A stretch of 64,000 nucleotides of DNA from Fibrobacter succinogenes (GTDB lineage: Bacteria > Fibrobacterota > Fibrobacteria > Fibrobacterales > Fibrobacteraceae). The stretch spans positions 18,329-82,328 of the forward strand of contig CACXXH010000004.1 of assembly GCA_902771595.1 (NCBI GenBank), written 5' to 3'. The notes under the pieces are model-generated. The model searched no databases, was not told the DNA's origin, and saw only the letters and a program-made list of their open reading frames with translations. Position 1 is the first letter of the stretch; each line of letters opens with the position of its first letter. A program made the position numbers and the translations under genes. Shown here one piece after another: positions 43,565 to 53,050 of this stretch.

Positions 43565-45568
43565 TTATTCTTTAATCTCACCGGCAACCCTAAATTGATA
43601 ATACTCCTTCATACCCTCAACGGTAACCGTAAACCTGTATTCGCCGGGGGCGAGATTTACGCACGACCCCAGTTTCACCTTGGGCACAGACGGATTGGTC
43701 AAATCAATACAACCATAATGAATCTGCCCTGCGGCGAGATTCTCTGCGACGACATCGCCATTACGCAAAGACAAGCCATATGTTGCGATGTTGCTCACAT
43801 CCATAATGAGTTGCGGCTCAGTATCCGCAATGCATATCTTTTTATGGACGATCTTCAACGCGACCATATCAATATCCAAGGAATCCACATACGCACTCAA
43901 TGAAAGACCTTCACTGCAACTATCGTCCTCCAACAACGTGTCGACAGTTAACGTATCCGTCTCGCCAATGAACTCTTGGTCAAAGGACACTTTGTAGCGC
44001 GGGACATTAGAAATTCTGAGCTGGTCGTACGCACCGGATGCAGTCAAAGCACTACGCACTCCGACACCTTCCATGCAGCAATTGGACTTAAAGCCGATAA
44101 TCAGCAGGTTTCCAAGGAGTTTGGAGCGCGTAGACGGAACATAGTCAAAATTGTGTTCAACACTAGCGACCATCTTTCCGTTCAACCAGATGCTCATATA
44201 ACCATCACCCCACTGGGCAGCGATAAGGTTCCAGTCGTCATTGAACGATGCAGCACCCTTAACGAAGTAATGCTTGTCAGCGTGGTTTTTCTGGAATACC
44301 AGTTCACCATTTTTGTACATGATGTGCATGCGGGATTCGTCATTGCCCAGAATCGTACGGACAGGCTTGTTTTTGAAGTCTTCGCCCGGACGGAACCAGA
44401 ATTCTACCGTACCCGCCTTCATGGAATCAGTCATATTGATGCCGAGCGGGGCAACTTCACCATCCTTGAGGGAAAGCGCCTTTCCGCAGACACCATCCAC
44501 CAAAGTTCCTTCACGGTAAACCGTTTCAAGTTCGTCCATAAACACCGTGCTGTCATCCATGGCAAGTGCAGGCGCTGCACAGACGTTCAAAGTGTAAGTC
44601 GAAGTTGTAGGAAGCTGAGCTTTGTTAAAATACGAACTAACACCGAAATCGGAGAAGTACTGCCAAAGAGACACGGTATCTTCGTCGGTTTCCTGAATTT
44701 CAACGGTATCGACATCCGCTGTATCGTCAATTTCATAGCGCGTGACATTCGAAATGCGGAACTGATCAAACGTACCCGCAGTCGTCATGCTTTGGTACTG
44801 ACCAGCACCTTCCATGCAGCATTCGGACTTGTAGCCTATCACGAAGAAGTTTTCGAAAGGAATGCCGCGCATGGCAGGAGCATAGCCCAAAGCATGTTTC
44901 TTCTTGACCACCAGCTTACCGTTCAGCCACAGGCTCATGTAGCCATCGCCCCACTGACCGGCAATCAAGTTCCAGCCACTATCCAATTCGACGGCGGCTC
45001 GAACAAAATAATGCTGGTTGTGATGGTTCTTCTGGAAAACCAGCTCCCCGTTCTTATAGAAGAAGTGAATTCGAGAACCGTCGTTACCCAGGAGGGTACG
45101 AGCGCTCTTTTCATAGAACTGCGGGCTCGGCTTGAACCAGAATTCAACCGTACCCACTTCCACGGAATCAATCAAATTCACATCGAGAGGCGCCACCTGT
45201 CCTTCGGACAAAGAAATAGCCTTTCCGCAAACACCATCGACCAATTTCCCTTCTTGGTAAATGGTTTCCAACTCATTAAAGAACAGCGTATGTTCATCGA
45301 TAGCCAATGCCGGCGACTCGCATTGCAGGTCATTACGCACATAAGAATCGTAAACGTAGATTCCCTTTTCAGACGCCGCCTGGAAGTAGCCCGGTACTCC
45401 CATGGCATCAATACTGCTCCACAGAGCAACCTTGAAAATATCGCCTTCATTTTTGGCTGTGTTATTGATCATGGCGTCTTCTGTTGAACCAGCAGACCCT
45501 AAATCGCCGGAACATCCACAGAGGCACGCAGCCCCAACTGCGGACAAGCCGATAATCTTTTTAAACAT
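43565..45568 (-). CDS. Lipoprotein with two LamG-like domains
   Basis: 667 residues. Lipobox ACLCGC near residue 20, then two clearly duplicated concanavalin-like LamG domains (~100-270 and ~340-520). Matched segments are GTVEFWFKPSPQFYEKSARTLLGNDGS and GTVEFWFRPGEDFKNKPVRTILGNDES; WNLIAGQWGDGYMSLWLNGK and WNLIAAQWGDGYMSIWLNGK; and CCMEGAGQ/CCMEGVGV. The C-terminus is a beta-rich domain ending PGEYRFTVTVEG. LamG modules often bind glycans, so surface carbohydrate binding is likely but unproven. Start at 45568 has GGAGG at proper distance; ATG 45574 is too close. Divergent from gmd. Confidence 0.85.
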   Translation of the reverse strand: MFKKIIGLSAVGAACLCGCSGDLGSAGSTEDAMINNTAKNEGDIFKVALWSSIDAMGVPGYFQAASEKGIYVYDSYVRNDLQCESPALAIDEHTLFFNELETIYQEGKLVDGVCGKAISLSEGQVAPLDVNLIDSVEVGTVEFWFKPSPQFYEKSARTLLGNDGSRIHFFYKNGELVFQKNHHNQHYFVRAAVELDSGWNLIAGQWGDGYMSLWLNGKLVVKKKHALGYAPAMRGIPFENFFVIGYKSECCMEGAGQYQSMTTAGTFDQFRISNVTRYEIDDTADVDTVEIQETDEDTVSLWQYFSDFGVSSYFNKAQLPTTSTYTLNVCAAPALAMDDSTVFMDELETVYREGTLVDGVCGKALSLKDGEVAPLGINMTDSMKAGTVEFWFRPGEDFKNKPVRTILGNDESRMHIMYKNGELVFQKNHADKHYFVKGAASFNDDWNLIAAQWGDGYMSIWLNGKMVASVEHNFDYVPSTRSKLLGNLLIIGFKSNCCMEGVGVRSALTASGAYDQLRISNVPRYKVSFDQEFIGETDTLTVDTLLEDDSCSEGLSLSAYVDSLDIDMVALKIVHKKICIADTEPQLIMDVSNIATYGLSLRNGDVVAENLAAGQIHYGCIDLTNPSVPKVKLGSCVNLAPGEYRFTVTVEGMKEYYQFRVAGEIKE

Positions 45569-45652
45569 TATCATCCTCCTTCATATCAAAAAGAATGTGT
45601 ATAATATAAATTAATTTCATTTCACAGGCAAAAAAATTGTATCTTTTTTTAC
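45569..45652. promoter_or_regulatory. Divergent promoter region for lipoprotein and gmd
   Basis: AT-rich 84 bases. TATAAT at 45600-45605 on + could serve gmd; the reverse strand has TATATT/TATTATA for the lipoprotein, whose GAAGGAGG site lies at the left end. No good -35 is visible. Confidence 0.4.
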
Positions 45653-46672
45653 ATGAAACGTGCACTTATTACAGGGATTACCGGCCAGGACGGTTCCTAT
45701 TTGGCAGAATTGCTTCTCGAGAAAGGGTATGAAGTCTTCGGGCTCGTACGCCGCAAAAGCAAACTCGACTTTAACAACGCAGAACACCTCAAAGGCAAGG
45801 TGGAATTCATTTTCGGCGACATGACCGATTCCGCATCGCTCTTGCGCGCCATGGAAATTGCGAAACCTGATGAAATTTACAACCTTGCGGCACAGTCCTT
45901 CGTGACGACCTCTTGGGAAACTCCGCTTTCCACAGCAGATATCAACGCCATCGGCGTGACCAAACTTCTGGAAGCAGTCCGACTTTGCAAGCCGGACACC
46001 CGCGTTTACCAGGCATCTACCAGCGAAATGTTCGGCAAGGTGCAGGCCATCCCGCAAAACGAGTCGACCCCGTTCTACCCGCGCAGCCCTTACGGCGTTT
46101 CCAAGCTTTACGGCCACTGGATTACCAAGAACTACCGTGAAAGTTACGGCATGTTCGCCTGCTCGGGCATTCTGTTCAACCACGAATCCGAACGTCGCGG
46201 TGCAGAATTCGTTACAAGGAAGATTACCATCGCCGTAGCCAAGATCAAAGCTGGCCTGCAGGACGTGCTCGAACTGGGCAACATGGATGCAAGCCGCGAC
46301 TGGGGCCACAGCGCCGACTACGTGCGCGCCATGTGGCTCATGCTTCAGCAGCCCACGGCAGACGATTTCGTCATCGCCACCGGCAAGACGCACAAGGTCC
46401 GCGAATTTGTATTGCTCGCATTCAAGGCCGCCGGCATGGACATCGAATTCCACGGTGAAGGCGAAAAGGAATACGCCACCCTCAAGGGCACCAACAAGGT
46501 GGTCGTGAAGGTGAACCCGCAGTTCTTCCGCCCCGCCGAAGTCGACCTGCTCATTGGCGATGCCAGCAAGGCCAAGAAAGTTCTCGGCTGGGAACCGGAA
46601 ATCAGCTACGAACAGCTGGTGCAGCGCATGGTCGAAAGCGACATGAAACTTCTCGCCGAAGGCAAGATTTAA
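45653..46672 (+). CDS. gmd: GDP-mannose 4,6-dehydratase
   Basis: 339 residues. It converts GDP-D-mannose to GDP-4-keto-6-deoxy-D-mannose, precursor of GDP-rhamnose, GDP-fucose and related sugars. N-terminal NADP loop GITGQDGSYLAELLLEKGYEV, catalytic STSEMFG and SPYGVSKLYGHW (Tyr-x-x-x-Lys), NHESERRG, and the C-terminal DASRDWGHSADYVRAMW. Length matches. The ATG of rmd overlaps its stop by one base. Confidence 0.96.
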   Translation: MKRALITGITGQDGSYLAELLLEKGYEVFGLVRRKSKLDFNNAEHLKGKVEFIFGDMTDSASLLRAMEIAKPDEIYNLAAQSFVTTSWETPLSTADINAIGVTKLLEAVRLCKPDTRVYQASTSEMFGKVQAIPQNESTPFYPRSPYGVSKLYGHWITKNYRESYGMFACSGILFNHESERRGAEFVTRKITIAVAKIKAGLQDVLELGNMDASRDWGHSADYVRAMWLMLQQPTADDFVIATGKTHKVREFVLLAFKAAGMDIEFHGEGEKEYATLKGTNKVVVKVNPQFFRPAEVDLLIGDASKAKKVLGWEPEISYEQLVQRMVESDMKLLAEGKI

Positions 46673-47568
46673 TGAATACCGTAGTCATCGGGGCAAAAGG
46701 TTTTGTCGGTGGCTACCTGGTAAAGGAACTCGCTTCCGCAGGGCACGAAGTCACCGCCGTAGATATTCCAGAAGTAAACCTCCTGGACCGCGAATGCATC
46801 GATGGACTTTTGCAAAACGCCAAGCCCGACTACGTGGTGAATCTCGCCGCCATCAGTTCCGTCGGCGCCTCCTGGAAAGATCCCGCATCGACAATCCAGG
46901 TGAACGTCGTCGGCACGATTAACCTGCTTGACGCCATCGCCACGCATTGCCCGAAGGCAAAGACGCTCCTTATCGGATCTGCCGAGGAATACGCCCAGCA
47001 AGATTCCCCGCTCAAGGAATGCTGCGACCGCGAGGCAAGCAACCCCTATGGCATCTCGAAAATAGCGCAGGAAAATTTTGCAGAACTCTACCGTAAAAAA
47101 TACGGGATGAAAATCATCTGCACGCGTTCGTTCAACCACACGGGTGTAGGCCAGCGCTCCAGTTTTGCGCTCCCGAGCTTTGTACAGCAGGTAGCCGCAA
47201 TCGAAAAGAGCGGACAGCCGGGCGTAATCAAGGTCGGCAACCTCAGCGCATGGCGCGATTTTTCGGACGTACGCGACGTGGTACACGTCTACCGCATGCT
47301 TCTTGAAAAAGAGAACAAGTACGAAGTCTACAACGTCGGTTCGGGAATTGCGCACAAGGTAGGCGACCTGCTCCAGGCAATCATCGGATTTGCATCCGTG
47401 AGCATAAGCGTGGAACAGGATCCCGAAAAGATGCGCCCCGTCGATATTCCCTACCAGTGCTGCGACAACTCCCGCATCGTGGAATGCGGCTACTGGAACG
47501 GCACAAAAATCGAAGAAACTCTGAAATGGATGTTCGACCATGAAATCGGCGCCAAAAATTGCAATTGA
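46672..47568 (+). CDS. rmd: GDP-4-keto-6-deoxy-D-mannose reductase
   Basis: 298 residues. It reduces the Gmd product, typically to GDP-D-rhamnose. N-terminal loop GAKGFVGGYLV, GSAEEYA at the Ser/Thr position, ASNPYGISKIAQ (Tyr-x-x-x-Lys), and RSFNHTGVGQRSSFALPSFVQQ, the hallmark of the Rmd branch. The gmd-rmd pair with a glycosyltransferase behind it points to rhamnose or a related deoxyhexose in a surface glycan. A GDP-talose or fucose product cannot be excluded. Confidence 0.88.
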   Translation: MNTVVIGAKGFVGGYLVKELASAGHEVTAVDIPEVNLLDRECIDGLLQNAKPDYVVNLAAISSVGASWKDPASTIQVNVVGTINLLDAIATHCPKAKTLLIGSAEEYAQQDSPLKECCDREASNPYGISKIAQENFAELYRKKYGMKIICTRSFNHTGVGQRSSFALPSFVQQVAAIEKSGQPGVIKVGNLSAWRDFSDVRDVVHVYRMLLEKENKYEVYNVGSGIAHKVGDLLQAIIGFASVSISVEQDPEKMRPVDIPYQCCDNSRIVECGYWNGTKIEETLKWMFDHEIGAKNCN

Positions 47569-48628
47569 CGCCCGCATGGTAAGCAGGTCCGGAATCGGCA
47601 CCTGCATTCAACACTGGCTGCGCAATGTGGGCTACAGCATCGCACTCGGCGACCCGAAAGATCTTGACGCCTACAAAGATTCTGTCCCGGTACAAATTCC
47701 CTTCATCAGCGGCATCTATGGCTACAAGGAACAGCTAAGGTTCCCCTACGGCAAGTTGCGCAAACAGAAGCCCGATGTGCTACACGTGCCGCACTGCAAC
47801 GTGCCCCTTTTCTACAGCGGAAAGATGATGGTGACGGTCCACGACCTCACCCACCTGGTATACCCGGAATTCCTGCCGATGAAACTTGCGCACCTGTACT
47901 TCAAGTTCATCTTCTGGTTTATCTGCAAGCGCGCGAACCGCATTCTCGTAGATTCCGAAAACACCAAGCAGGACTTGCTCCGGTTCTACAAGGCCGACGC
48001 CAAAAAGATGACCGTCGTCCCGTTAGGCTACGGGAAGGAATTTGTCCGCAAGCCTAAAGAAGAAATTGAATACCTGTACGGCAAGTACAACATTCCCCGC
48101 GACAAGAAGATCATCCTGTACGTCGGGAACTTGTTACCTCACAAGAACCTGAACGGGCTCCTGGAAGGTTTCGCCCGCATGCAGGGGCGCGAAGGCTGCC
48201 GCCTCGTGCTTGTCGGGAAGGCATTCGACGGTCGCACGCAAGACACCCGCGAAAAAGATTTGGGAATCGAAGAGCTCACCATTCACGCCGGCATGGTAAG
48301 CCAGGAAGACCTCGTAAACTTCTACAACCTGGCCGACCTGTTCGTACTGCCCTCCCTTTACGAAGGGTTCGGACTCCCCGTACTCGAAGCATTCGCCTGC
48401 GGCACGCCCGTCGCCTGCTCCAACACGTCGTCGCTGCCCGAAGTCGGTGGCAACGTGGCCAAGTACTTCGACCCGAAGGATGCCGAAAGCATCGCCCACA
48501 CATTGGAAAATTCCATTGACGACAAGGGCAAATACGACCAGAAAATTCTCGATTGGGTAAGCAAATTCACCTGGGAATCGAGCGCACAGCAAATTCGAGA
48601 AATCGCAACGGAACTTGCAGCTAAATAA
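47540..48628 (+). CDS. GT4 glycosyltransferase, probably deoxyhexose- or mannose-transferring
   Basis: 362 residues. N-terminal KIAIDARMVSRSGIGTCI is typical of mannosyl/rhamnosyltransferases of GT4. The donor half has LYVGNLLPHKNLNGLLEGF and the E-x7-E motif YEGFGLPVLEAFACGTPV. The start overlaps rmd by 29 bases; a later start would lose the conserved N-terminus. Translational coupling to gmd and rmd suggests it uses a GDP-deoxyhexose (inference). Confidence 0.88.
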   Translation: MKSAPKIAIDARMVSRSGIGTCIQHWLRNVGYSIALGDPKDLDAYKDSVPVQIPFISGIYGYKEQLRFPYGKLRKQKPDVLHVPHCNVPLFYSGKMMVTVHDLTHLVYPEFLPMKLAHLYFKFIFWFICKRANRILVDSENTKQDLLRFYKADAKKMTVVPLGYGKEFVRKPKEEIEYLYGKYNIPRDKKIILYVGNLLPHKNLNGLLEGFARMQGREGCRLVLVGKAFDGRTQDTREKDLGIEELTIHAGMVSQEDLVNFYNLADLFVLPSLYEGFGLPVLEAFACGTPVACSNTSSLPEVGGNVAKYFDPKDAESIAHTLENSIDDKGKYDQKILDWVSKFTWESSAQQIREIATELAAK

Positions 48629-48637
48629 GAGGGCGCC

Positions 48638-49582
48638 ATGCAGCAAGGTTCGGCAAAGAAGATTCTTTCGGGCGTATTGAAAGCCGTCATCAGCATCGGC
48701 GGGCTTATATATATATTCTACAAGGTCCCCTTCGCCGATGTTTGCGGGCACTGGACGGTGCAAGCGCTCCCCTGGATTGCACTCATCCTTTTCTGCACGC
48801 TTTTCAGCATGTTCATCCAGGCGAACCGCTGGCGCGGCCTCTTGCTAGAAGAGGGCAAAAAAATAAAGTTCCGCACATTCTACGCCTACATCGCTCTCGG
48901 ATACTTCTTCAACAACCTGTTACCCAGCGGGTTCGGCGGCGACGCCGTCAAGACAATCGCCTTCGGCCGACGCTTCGGGAACATGGCCAATTCGGTTGCC
49001 GCAGTCGCCATCTCGCGCGTCATGGGCCTCCTCGCAATGTTCCTCTGCTTCTTCGCGACCCTCCCCTTTGTAGTCGCCCGCTATGATATCCCCGCCATTT
49101 ACACTGGCGCTGTCTGCGCAGTCGCCCTGCTGTCTGCGTTCATTATCGTCGGCGGGCTTTTTTCAGATAAAATAAAGATTCCCGCCAGCGTATTGAGCCG
49201 CGTTCCATTTTTCGCAAAGCTTCAAGACGCCTTTTCCATCTATCGCGGGTACAAAAAAGCGTTCTTGCTCTCGGGTCTCGATTCCATTTGGTTGCAGATT
49301 TCATCCATAGCCATCCATTACGCCTATTTCCAAGCCGTGGGTGTCCCCGTAGACCTCGCAACTATTACCGTATTCATGACCATCACCATCACGGTTTCGA
49401 TGTTGCCCATTTCTATCAACGGAATCGGGCTGCGTGAAGGCGTAAACGTAAGCCTGTTTACCGGACTTTTGGGAATTCCCGCCGATACGGTCCTCGCAGC
49501 AGCGCTGTTAGGGTATATTCCGATGCTATTCCAGGCCATACAGGGAGCCATCGTCTTTGTGGCCCTTGGCAAACAGAAATAG
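48638..49582 (+). CDS. UPF0104/LPG-synthase-TM-type membrane protein, second copy
   Basis: 314 residues, seven to eight helices. YIALGYFFNNLLPSGFGGDAVKTIAFGRR corresponds to the signature in the gene at 31844, and the C-terminal SMLPISINGIGLREGV resembles SALPISIGGFGPRE there. It lies nine bases after the glycosyltransferase, so a role in moving a lipid-linked product of this cluster is plausible. Confidence 0.82.
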   Translation: MQQGSAKKILSGVLKAVISIGGLIYIFYKVPFADVCGHWTVQALPWIALILFCTLFSMFIQANRWRGLLLEEGKKIKFRTFYAYIALGYFFNNLLPSGFGGDAVKTIAFGRRFGNMANSVAAVAISRVMGLLAMFLCFFATLPFVVARYDIPAIYTGAVCAVALLSAFIIVGGLFSDKIKIPASVLSRVPFFAKLQDAFSIYRGYKKAFLLSGLDSIWLQISSIAIHYAYFQAVGVPVDLATITVFMTITITVSMLPISINGIGLREGVNVSLFTGLLGIPADTVLAAALLGYIPMLFQAIQGAIVFVALGKQK

Positions 49583-49711
49583 CTTTTTCGCCCCATTTTT
49601 CGAATTTCAAGACTGCAAATTTGACGGAAAGCACATTTTTCCGATAAAATGCACCTTTTCCACCTGTTTTTTCTTATTTTTATTTTACAAACAAGAAACA
49701 AGAAGGGACAT

Positions 49712-51598
49712 ATGAAAATACTTTCCAAAGTTTCCATTTTCACATTCTGCACACTGGCTTACCTGACAGGATGTTCCACCGACGAAGGAGACGATTTCAT
49801 TTCGGGCTCCAACACCAGCGTTGACGGGCCTCAGGAAACCAAGGTGAATGTCGTTTCCGGATGTGAAGAAATCACCGACGATGCAGACAAGGCCACAATC
49901 GAACAAATCAAGACGAACCTTACAGATGTCTTTTCCTCTTTTGGTGAAGGGGACCTGAACAAGACACAGGAACTGAGTTCTGCAACCAAATCTTCTATCG
50001 AAGCCATCCTCAAAAAGTATCCCGGAAACTGCGAGGCACAACTCGCCTATGCCGCAGCCATCATCTCGGATGTCGTAAACAACAAGAAGATCAACAACTT
50101 CCTCGACACGCTCGCTGCACGCCAGGGCAAGACCAAGTATGACCTCTTCACAAAAGACATCGATGACGCAGCGGAACTCACGTTCAACTACACCATCAAT
50201 TCTTCTGACGATATCCGCAACATCTTGGTGAGTGACGTGCAGTCCGCAATCGGTAGCGCCATTCCCTCTCTCGATTCCGCTATCAGTTTCATGACGAACA
50301 TCGCAAACGATGATGAATTCACGTGCACGTACTTCATCAACGACCGAGACATCGAGCTGGACCGCGGTGATTTCGCCCCGGTTCTTGCCGCCATGTATGT
50401 GGCGAAGGCAAGCCTTACCGCTCTTGTCAGCATAAACCTGAACATTGACGAAAACGGGAAATACGACTGGATTGATTCCCTCGAAGAACTGGAATATAGG
50501 TTCAACTACTACTCCAACCATGGTATCGAACACCTGCTCAAGTTCATCGGCAAAGACAGCAAGTTCACGAGCATCCATAATTCCTGGAAAACGGAATACA
50601 AGAACATCCCGAACCTGCTGGACAGCGCCATCACCTACGTGCAATTCGGACTGCAGTACGGCCTGGAAGAAGCCGAGAACGGAATGGAAACCCAGGAGAA
50701 CGACCTGTACATTGTCGGTGACGGCGAAGAAGCCCATTTGAGCACCGCCGATGCGCAGAAAATAATCGATTCCCTGACTACCATCAGGAAACAGCTCCAC
50801 GAAGGCTTCGACATTGAATACGCCAAAGGCAAGACCATCAAGATCAACGTTTCCAAACTGTTCGAGAACACAGACGGCATCCAGAAGTTCCTGCCCTACC
50901 ATGTCGTCAACGACAAGTCCGAATGGGTGAACCCGGATGGCGGTTTTTACTGGTCCGAAGATTTCGAATATCAGGCATACGCCCAAAGGTACATGCAAGG
51001 GCATGTCGGCGAAACATATCACAAATTCAAGCCCAGTGCCCGCGACATCATGGTGTATAGCCACGACGAAGATGTTTCCACTGGTTACGTCTACCTGGAA
51101 GTTTACGATCCGTACGAAAAATCCAAGATTCGTTACAATGTAGACGGCTGCAAGATAAGTTTCACCTTCGTATTCTTCGACGCCAGCATTCCGAACCTTG
51201 CAGACACGATACCTCTAGAAAAGGCTCCCTGGAACATCCCCGACTTGACTATTCCCAATGGAATGTGCAAGGAAGACAAGGGCACCATCAAGTACGCCGT
51301 CGCCTTCTACGAGAACGAAGTCCCCAACTTCGGGTACTTTACCGACAAGGACGGCAAGAAGACCGAGACCATCCAGGGGCTCCTAAACGGCAAGATGGTC
51401 GACACCGAAATCGAGAAGTACAAGTTCGAAGACCTCCGCAATATCATCATCTTCCCCGACGTCACGTTCGGCGGAATCTTCCCCAACATGACCGAAGACA
51501 TCTTCTGGAATGAATTCGTCAAGAGCATCATCGACGACGACTTCGACGAATACTACGAAGATGAAGAAGACTGGGACGACGACGAATACGATTACTAA
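49712..51598 (+). CDS. Lipoprotein with very acidic C-terminus, unknown family
   Basis: 628 residues. Signal peptide with lipobox YLTGC (Cys near residue 20), then a helical region with TPR-like spacing around ANKVLKK-type segments (LSSATKSSIEAILKKYPGNCEAQLAYAAAI), and a beta-rich C-terminal half. The last 20 residues are almost all Asp, Glu and Tyr. Start at 49712 is fixed by AGAAGGG. It sits directly upstream of an outer-membrane-like protein. I do not recognise it; attachment to the outer membrane is likely, function unknown. Confidence 0.75.
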   Translation: MKILSKVSIFTFCTLAYLTGCSTDEGDDFISGSNTSVDGPQETKVNVVSGCEEITDDADKATIEQIKTNLTDVFSSFGEGDLNKTQELSSATKSSIEAILKKYPGNCEAQLAYAAAIISDVVNNKKINNFLDTLAARQGKTKYDLFTKDIDDAAELTFNYTINSSDDIRNILVSDVQSAIGSAIPSLDSAISFMTNIANDDEFTCTYFINDRDIELDRGDFAPVLAAMYVAKASLTALVSINLNIDENGKYDWIDSLEELEYRFNYYSNHGIEHLLKFIGKDSKFTSIHNSWKTEYKNIPNLLDSAITYVQFGLQYGLEEAENGMETQENDLYIVGDGEEAHLSTADAQKIIDSLTTIRKQLHEGFDIEYAKGKTIKINVSKLFENTDGIQKFLPYHVVNDKSEWVNPDGGFYWSEDFEYQAYAQRYMQGHVGETYHKFKPSARDIMVYSHDEDVSTGYVYLEVYDPYEKSKIRYNVDGCKISFTFVFFDASIPNLADTIPLEKAPWNIPDLTIPNGMCKEDKGTIKYAVAFYENEVPNFGYFTDKDGKKTETIQGLLNGKMVDTEIEKYKFEDLRNIIIFPDVTFGGIFPNMTEDIFWNEFVKSIIDDDFDEYYEDEEDWDDDEYDY

Positions 51599-51607
51599 TA
51601 AAAAAAC

Positions 51608-53044
51608 GTGAATGCTATTTTCAAATCGCTATGCGCCATAGGCTTGACAAGTTTCCTTGCAACGTCCTTGGCGTATGGTGAAGTCTCGACAAAAGGCCTC
51701 GCCCAATGCGGCGGGCTTTTTTTGTTGGATACCGATTCAAAGGACCTGAGCGGTACTTTCTGCCACGTGAACGATTCCGTCAGCGCAGGCAAATACACCG
51801 TTTTCGCGGGCCTCTCCAATTACCGAATCGACGGTTTATGGAATGACGGCTGGACGCTTTCTTTGAACAGCAACCGCACCATCGGTTCCGCAGGCATCCA
51901 GGCCTATTTCCGGTATATTTCACTCTCCGTGAAGGCTAGCAGCCAGCCTTCCCTTGCCTCAAATATAACGGCGCATACCAGGGACTCCTCGTTCTATGCA
52001 TCGGCGACTTTCGAACGCGGAAACCCAGAACTTGCCACCATCAGCTGGGAATCCGAAAACGACAGCGACGAAGTTCACTTTATCGAAGCCCGCTGGGAAA
52101 CCGAATACCTGAGGAAAGGTTTCGCCATAGGAGCAAGAATCGCAGGCAACGACGTTGACGCCCATCTGGAACAAATCCGCACGGCTCCGCAGAACGTCCA
52201 CCGCGAATACTACATCAAGGATTCCTCGCGCGTATGGTTCTGGGATTCCCGAATTGCGCACCGTTTCGAGAGAAGCCGGCTGGAGCTCTATTACGCAGGC
52301 CTTTACGCAAATGCGAACATATTCGGCAACACCTACCGCGACAACAGCATCAAGCGGTTCATGTACATCCCGCTAGAGGCGAACCTCCACTACGGCGATA
52401 TCCGCTGGGAGCATCAATTGTTCGGGCTACAGGCACGCGGCCTCAAAGCCGATATCCGGATGGAGAAAAACAACAAGCGATTCTTCGAGACGTTCGCCCC
52501 GAACCGCCTGCTACCAGCCTCGCTCACGCAGACGCTCTCGTTTTCGTTCTTGCAAAGGAACTACCGGGTCGACGCCGACCTGGACCTTTCCGCCATTACG
52601 CTCGGAGGGCATTTCAGCCCGCAATTCGACATAACCCGGCACACAAAGATTACCCCCCGCATCGATATCCACGGATACTACACCTACGATGACGTAAGCG
52701 TAGACAAGGCATCGGAAACGACTTCCTTTATTGGGTTCAAGTCCGAGAATGAATCTTGGTCATGGATGCTCGAGAGCTACGGAATCATCGCCGGGCTCGG
52801 CGTTTCCGTAGAACGCGCGACGCAGGGCATATTGCGCAACCTCTCGCTTTTCGCAACGGCCACGCAGCTAATCCCGCTAAAGACCGACTTTATCGAGCGG
52901 GGCAAAAGCGAAAAGCAGGAAAGTTCCGCCCCGGAAACTCCGGAACAAACCTCCCCCGACGAAAACAAAAACGCCGGACTGGAATCCGGCAAGATTTTCC
53001 GAAACGGGTTTGGCGCCCATCTCGGATTTTCAATTCAGTTCTAA
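51608..53044 (+). CDS. Probable outer-membrane beta-barrel protein
   Basis: 478 residues from a GTG start. Signal peptide (SLCAIGLTSFLATSLAYG), then repeated amphipathic strands and a C-terminal GFSIQF, a terminal Phe as expected for barrels assembled by BAM. A Glu/Pro/Ser-rich insert precedes the last strands (~440-460). It begins ten bases after the acidic lipoprotein, so the pair may act together. The stop lies six bases from the convergent gpsA end. GTG is the only start giving the signal peptide. Confidence 0.72.
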   Translation: MNAIFKSLCAIGLTSFLATSLAYGEVSTKGLAQCGGLFLLDTDSKDLSGTFCHVNDSVSAGKYTVFAGLSNYRIDGLWNDGWTLSLNSNRTIGSAGIQAYFRYISLSVKASSQPSLASNITAHTRDSSFYASATFERGNPELATISWESENDSDEVHFIEARWETEYLRKGFAIGARIAGNDVDAHLEQIRTAPQNVHREYYIKDSSRVWFWDSRIAHRFERSRLELYYAGLYANANIFGNTYRDNSIKRFMYIPLEANLHYGDIRWEHQLFGLQARGLKADIRMEKNNKRFFETFAPNRLLPASLTQTLSFSFLQRNYRVDADLDLSAITLGGHFSPQFDITRHTKITPRIDIHGYYTYDDVSVDKASETTSFIGFKSENESWSWMLESYGIIAGLGVSVERATQGILRNLSLFATATQLIPLKTDFIERGKSEKQESSAPETPEQTSPDENKNAGLESGKIFRNGFGAHLGFSIQF

Positions 53045-53050
53045 AGAGGT

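Noticed and set aside
45629..45645. AGGCAA-N5-TTGTA resembling a sigma-54 promoter before gmd
   Set aside because: The invariant GC of the -12 box is GT, and the start would fall on the ATG.
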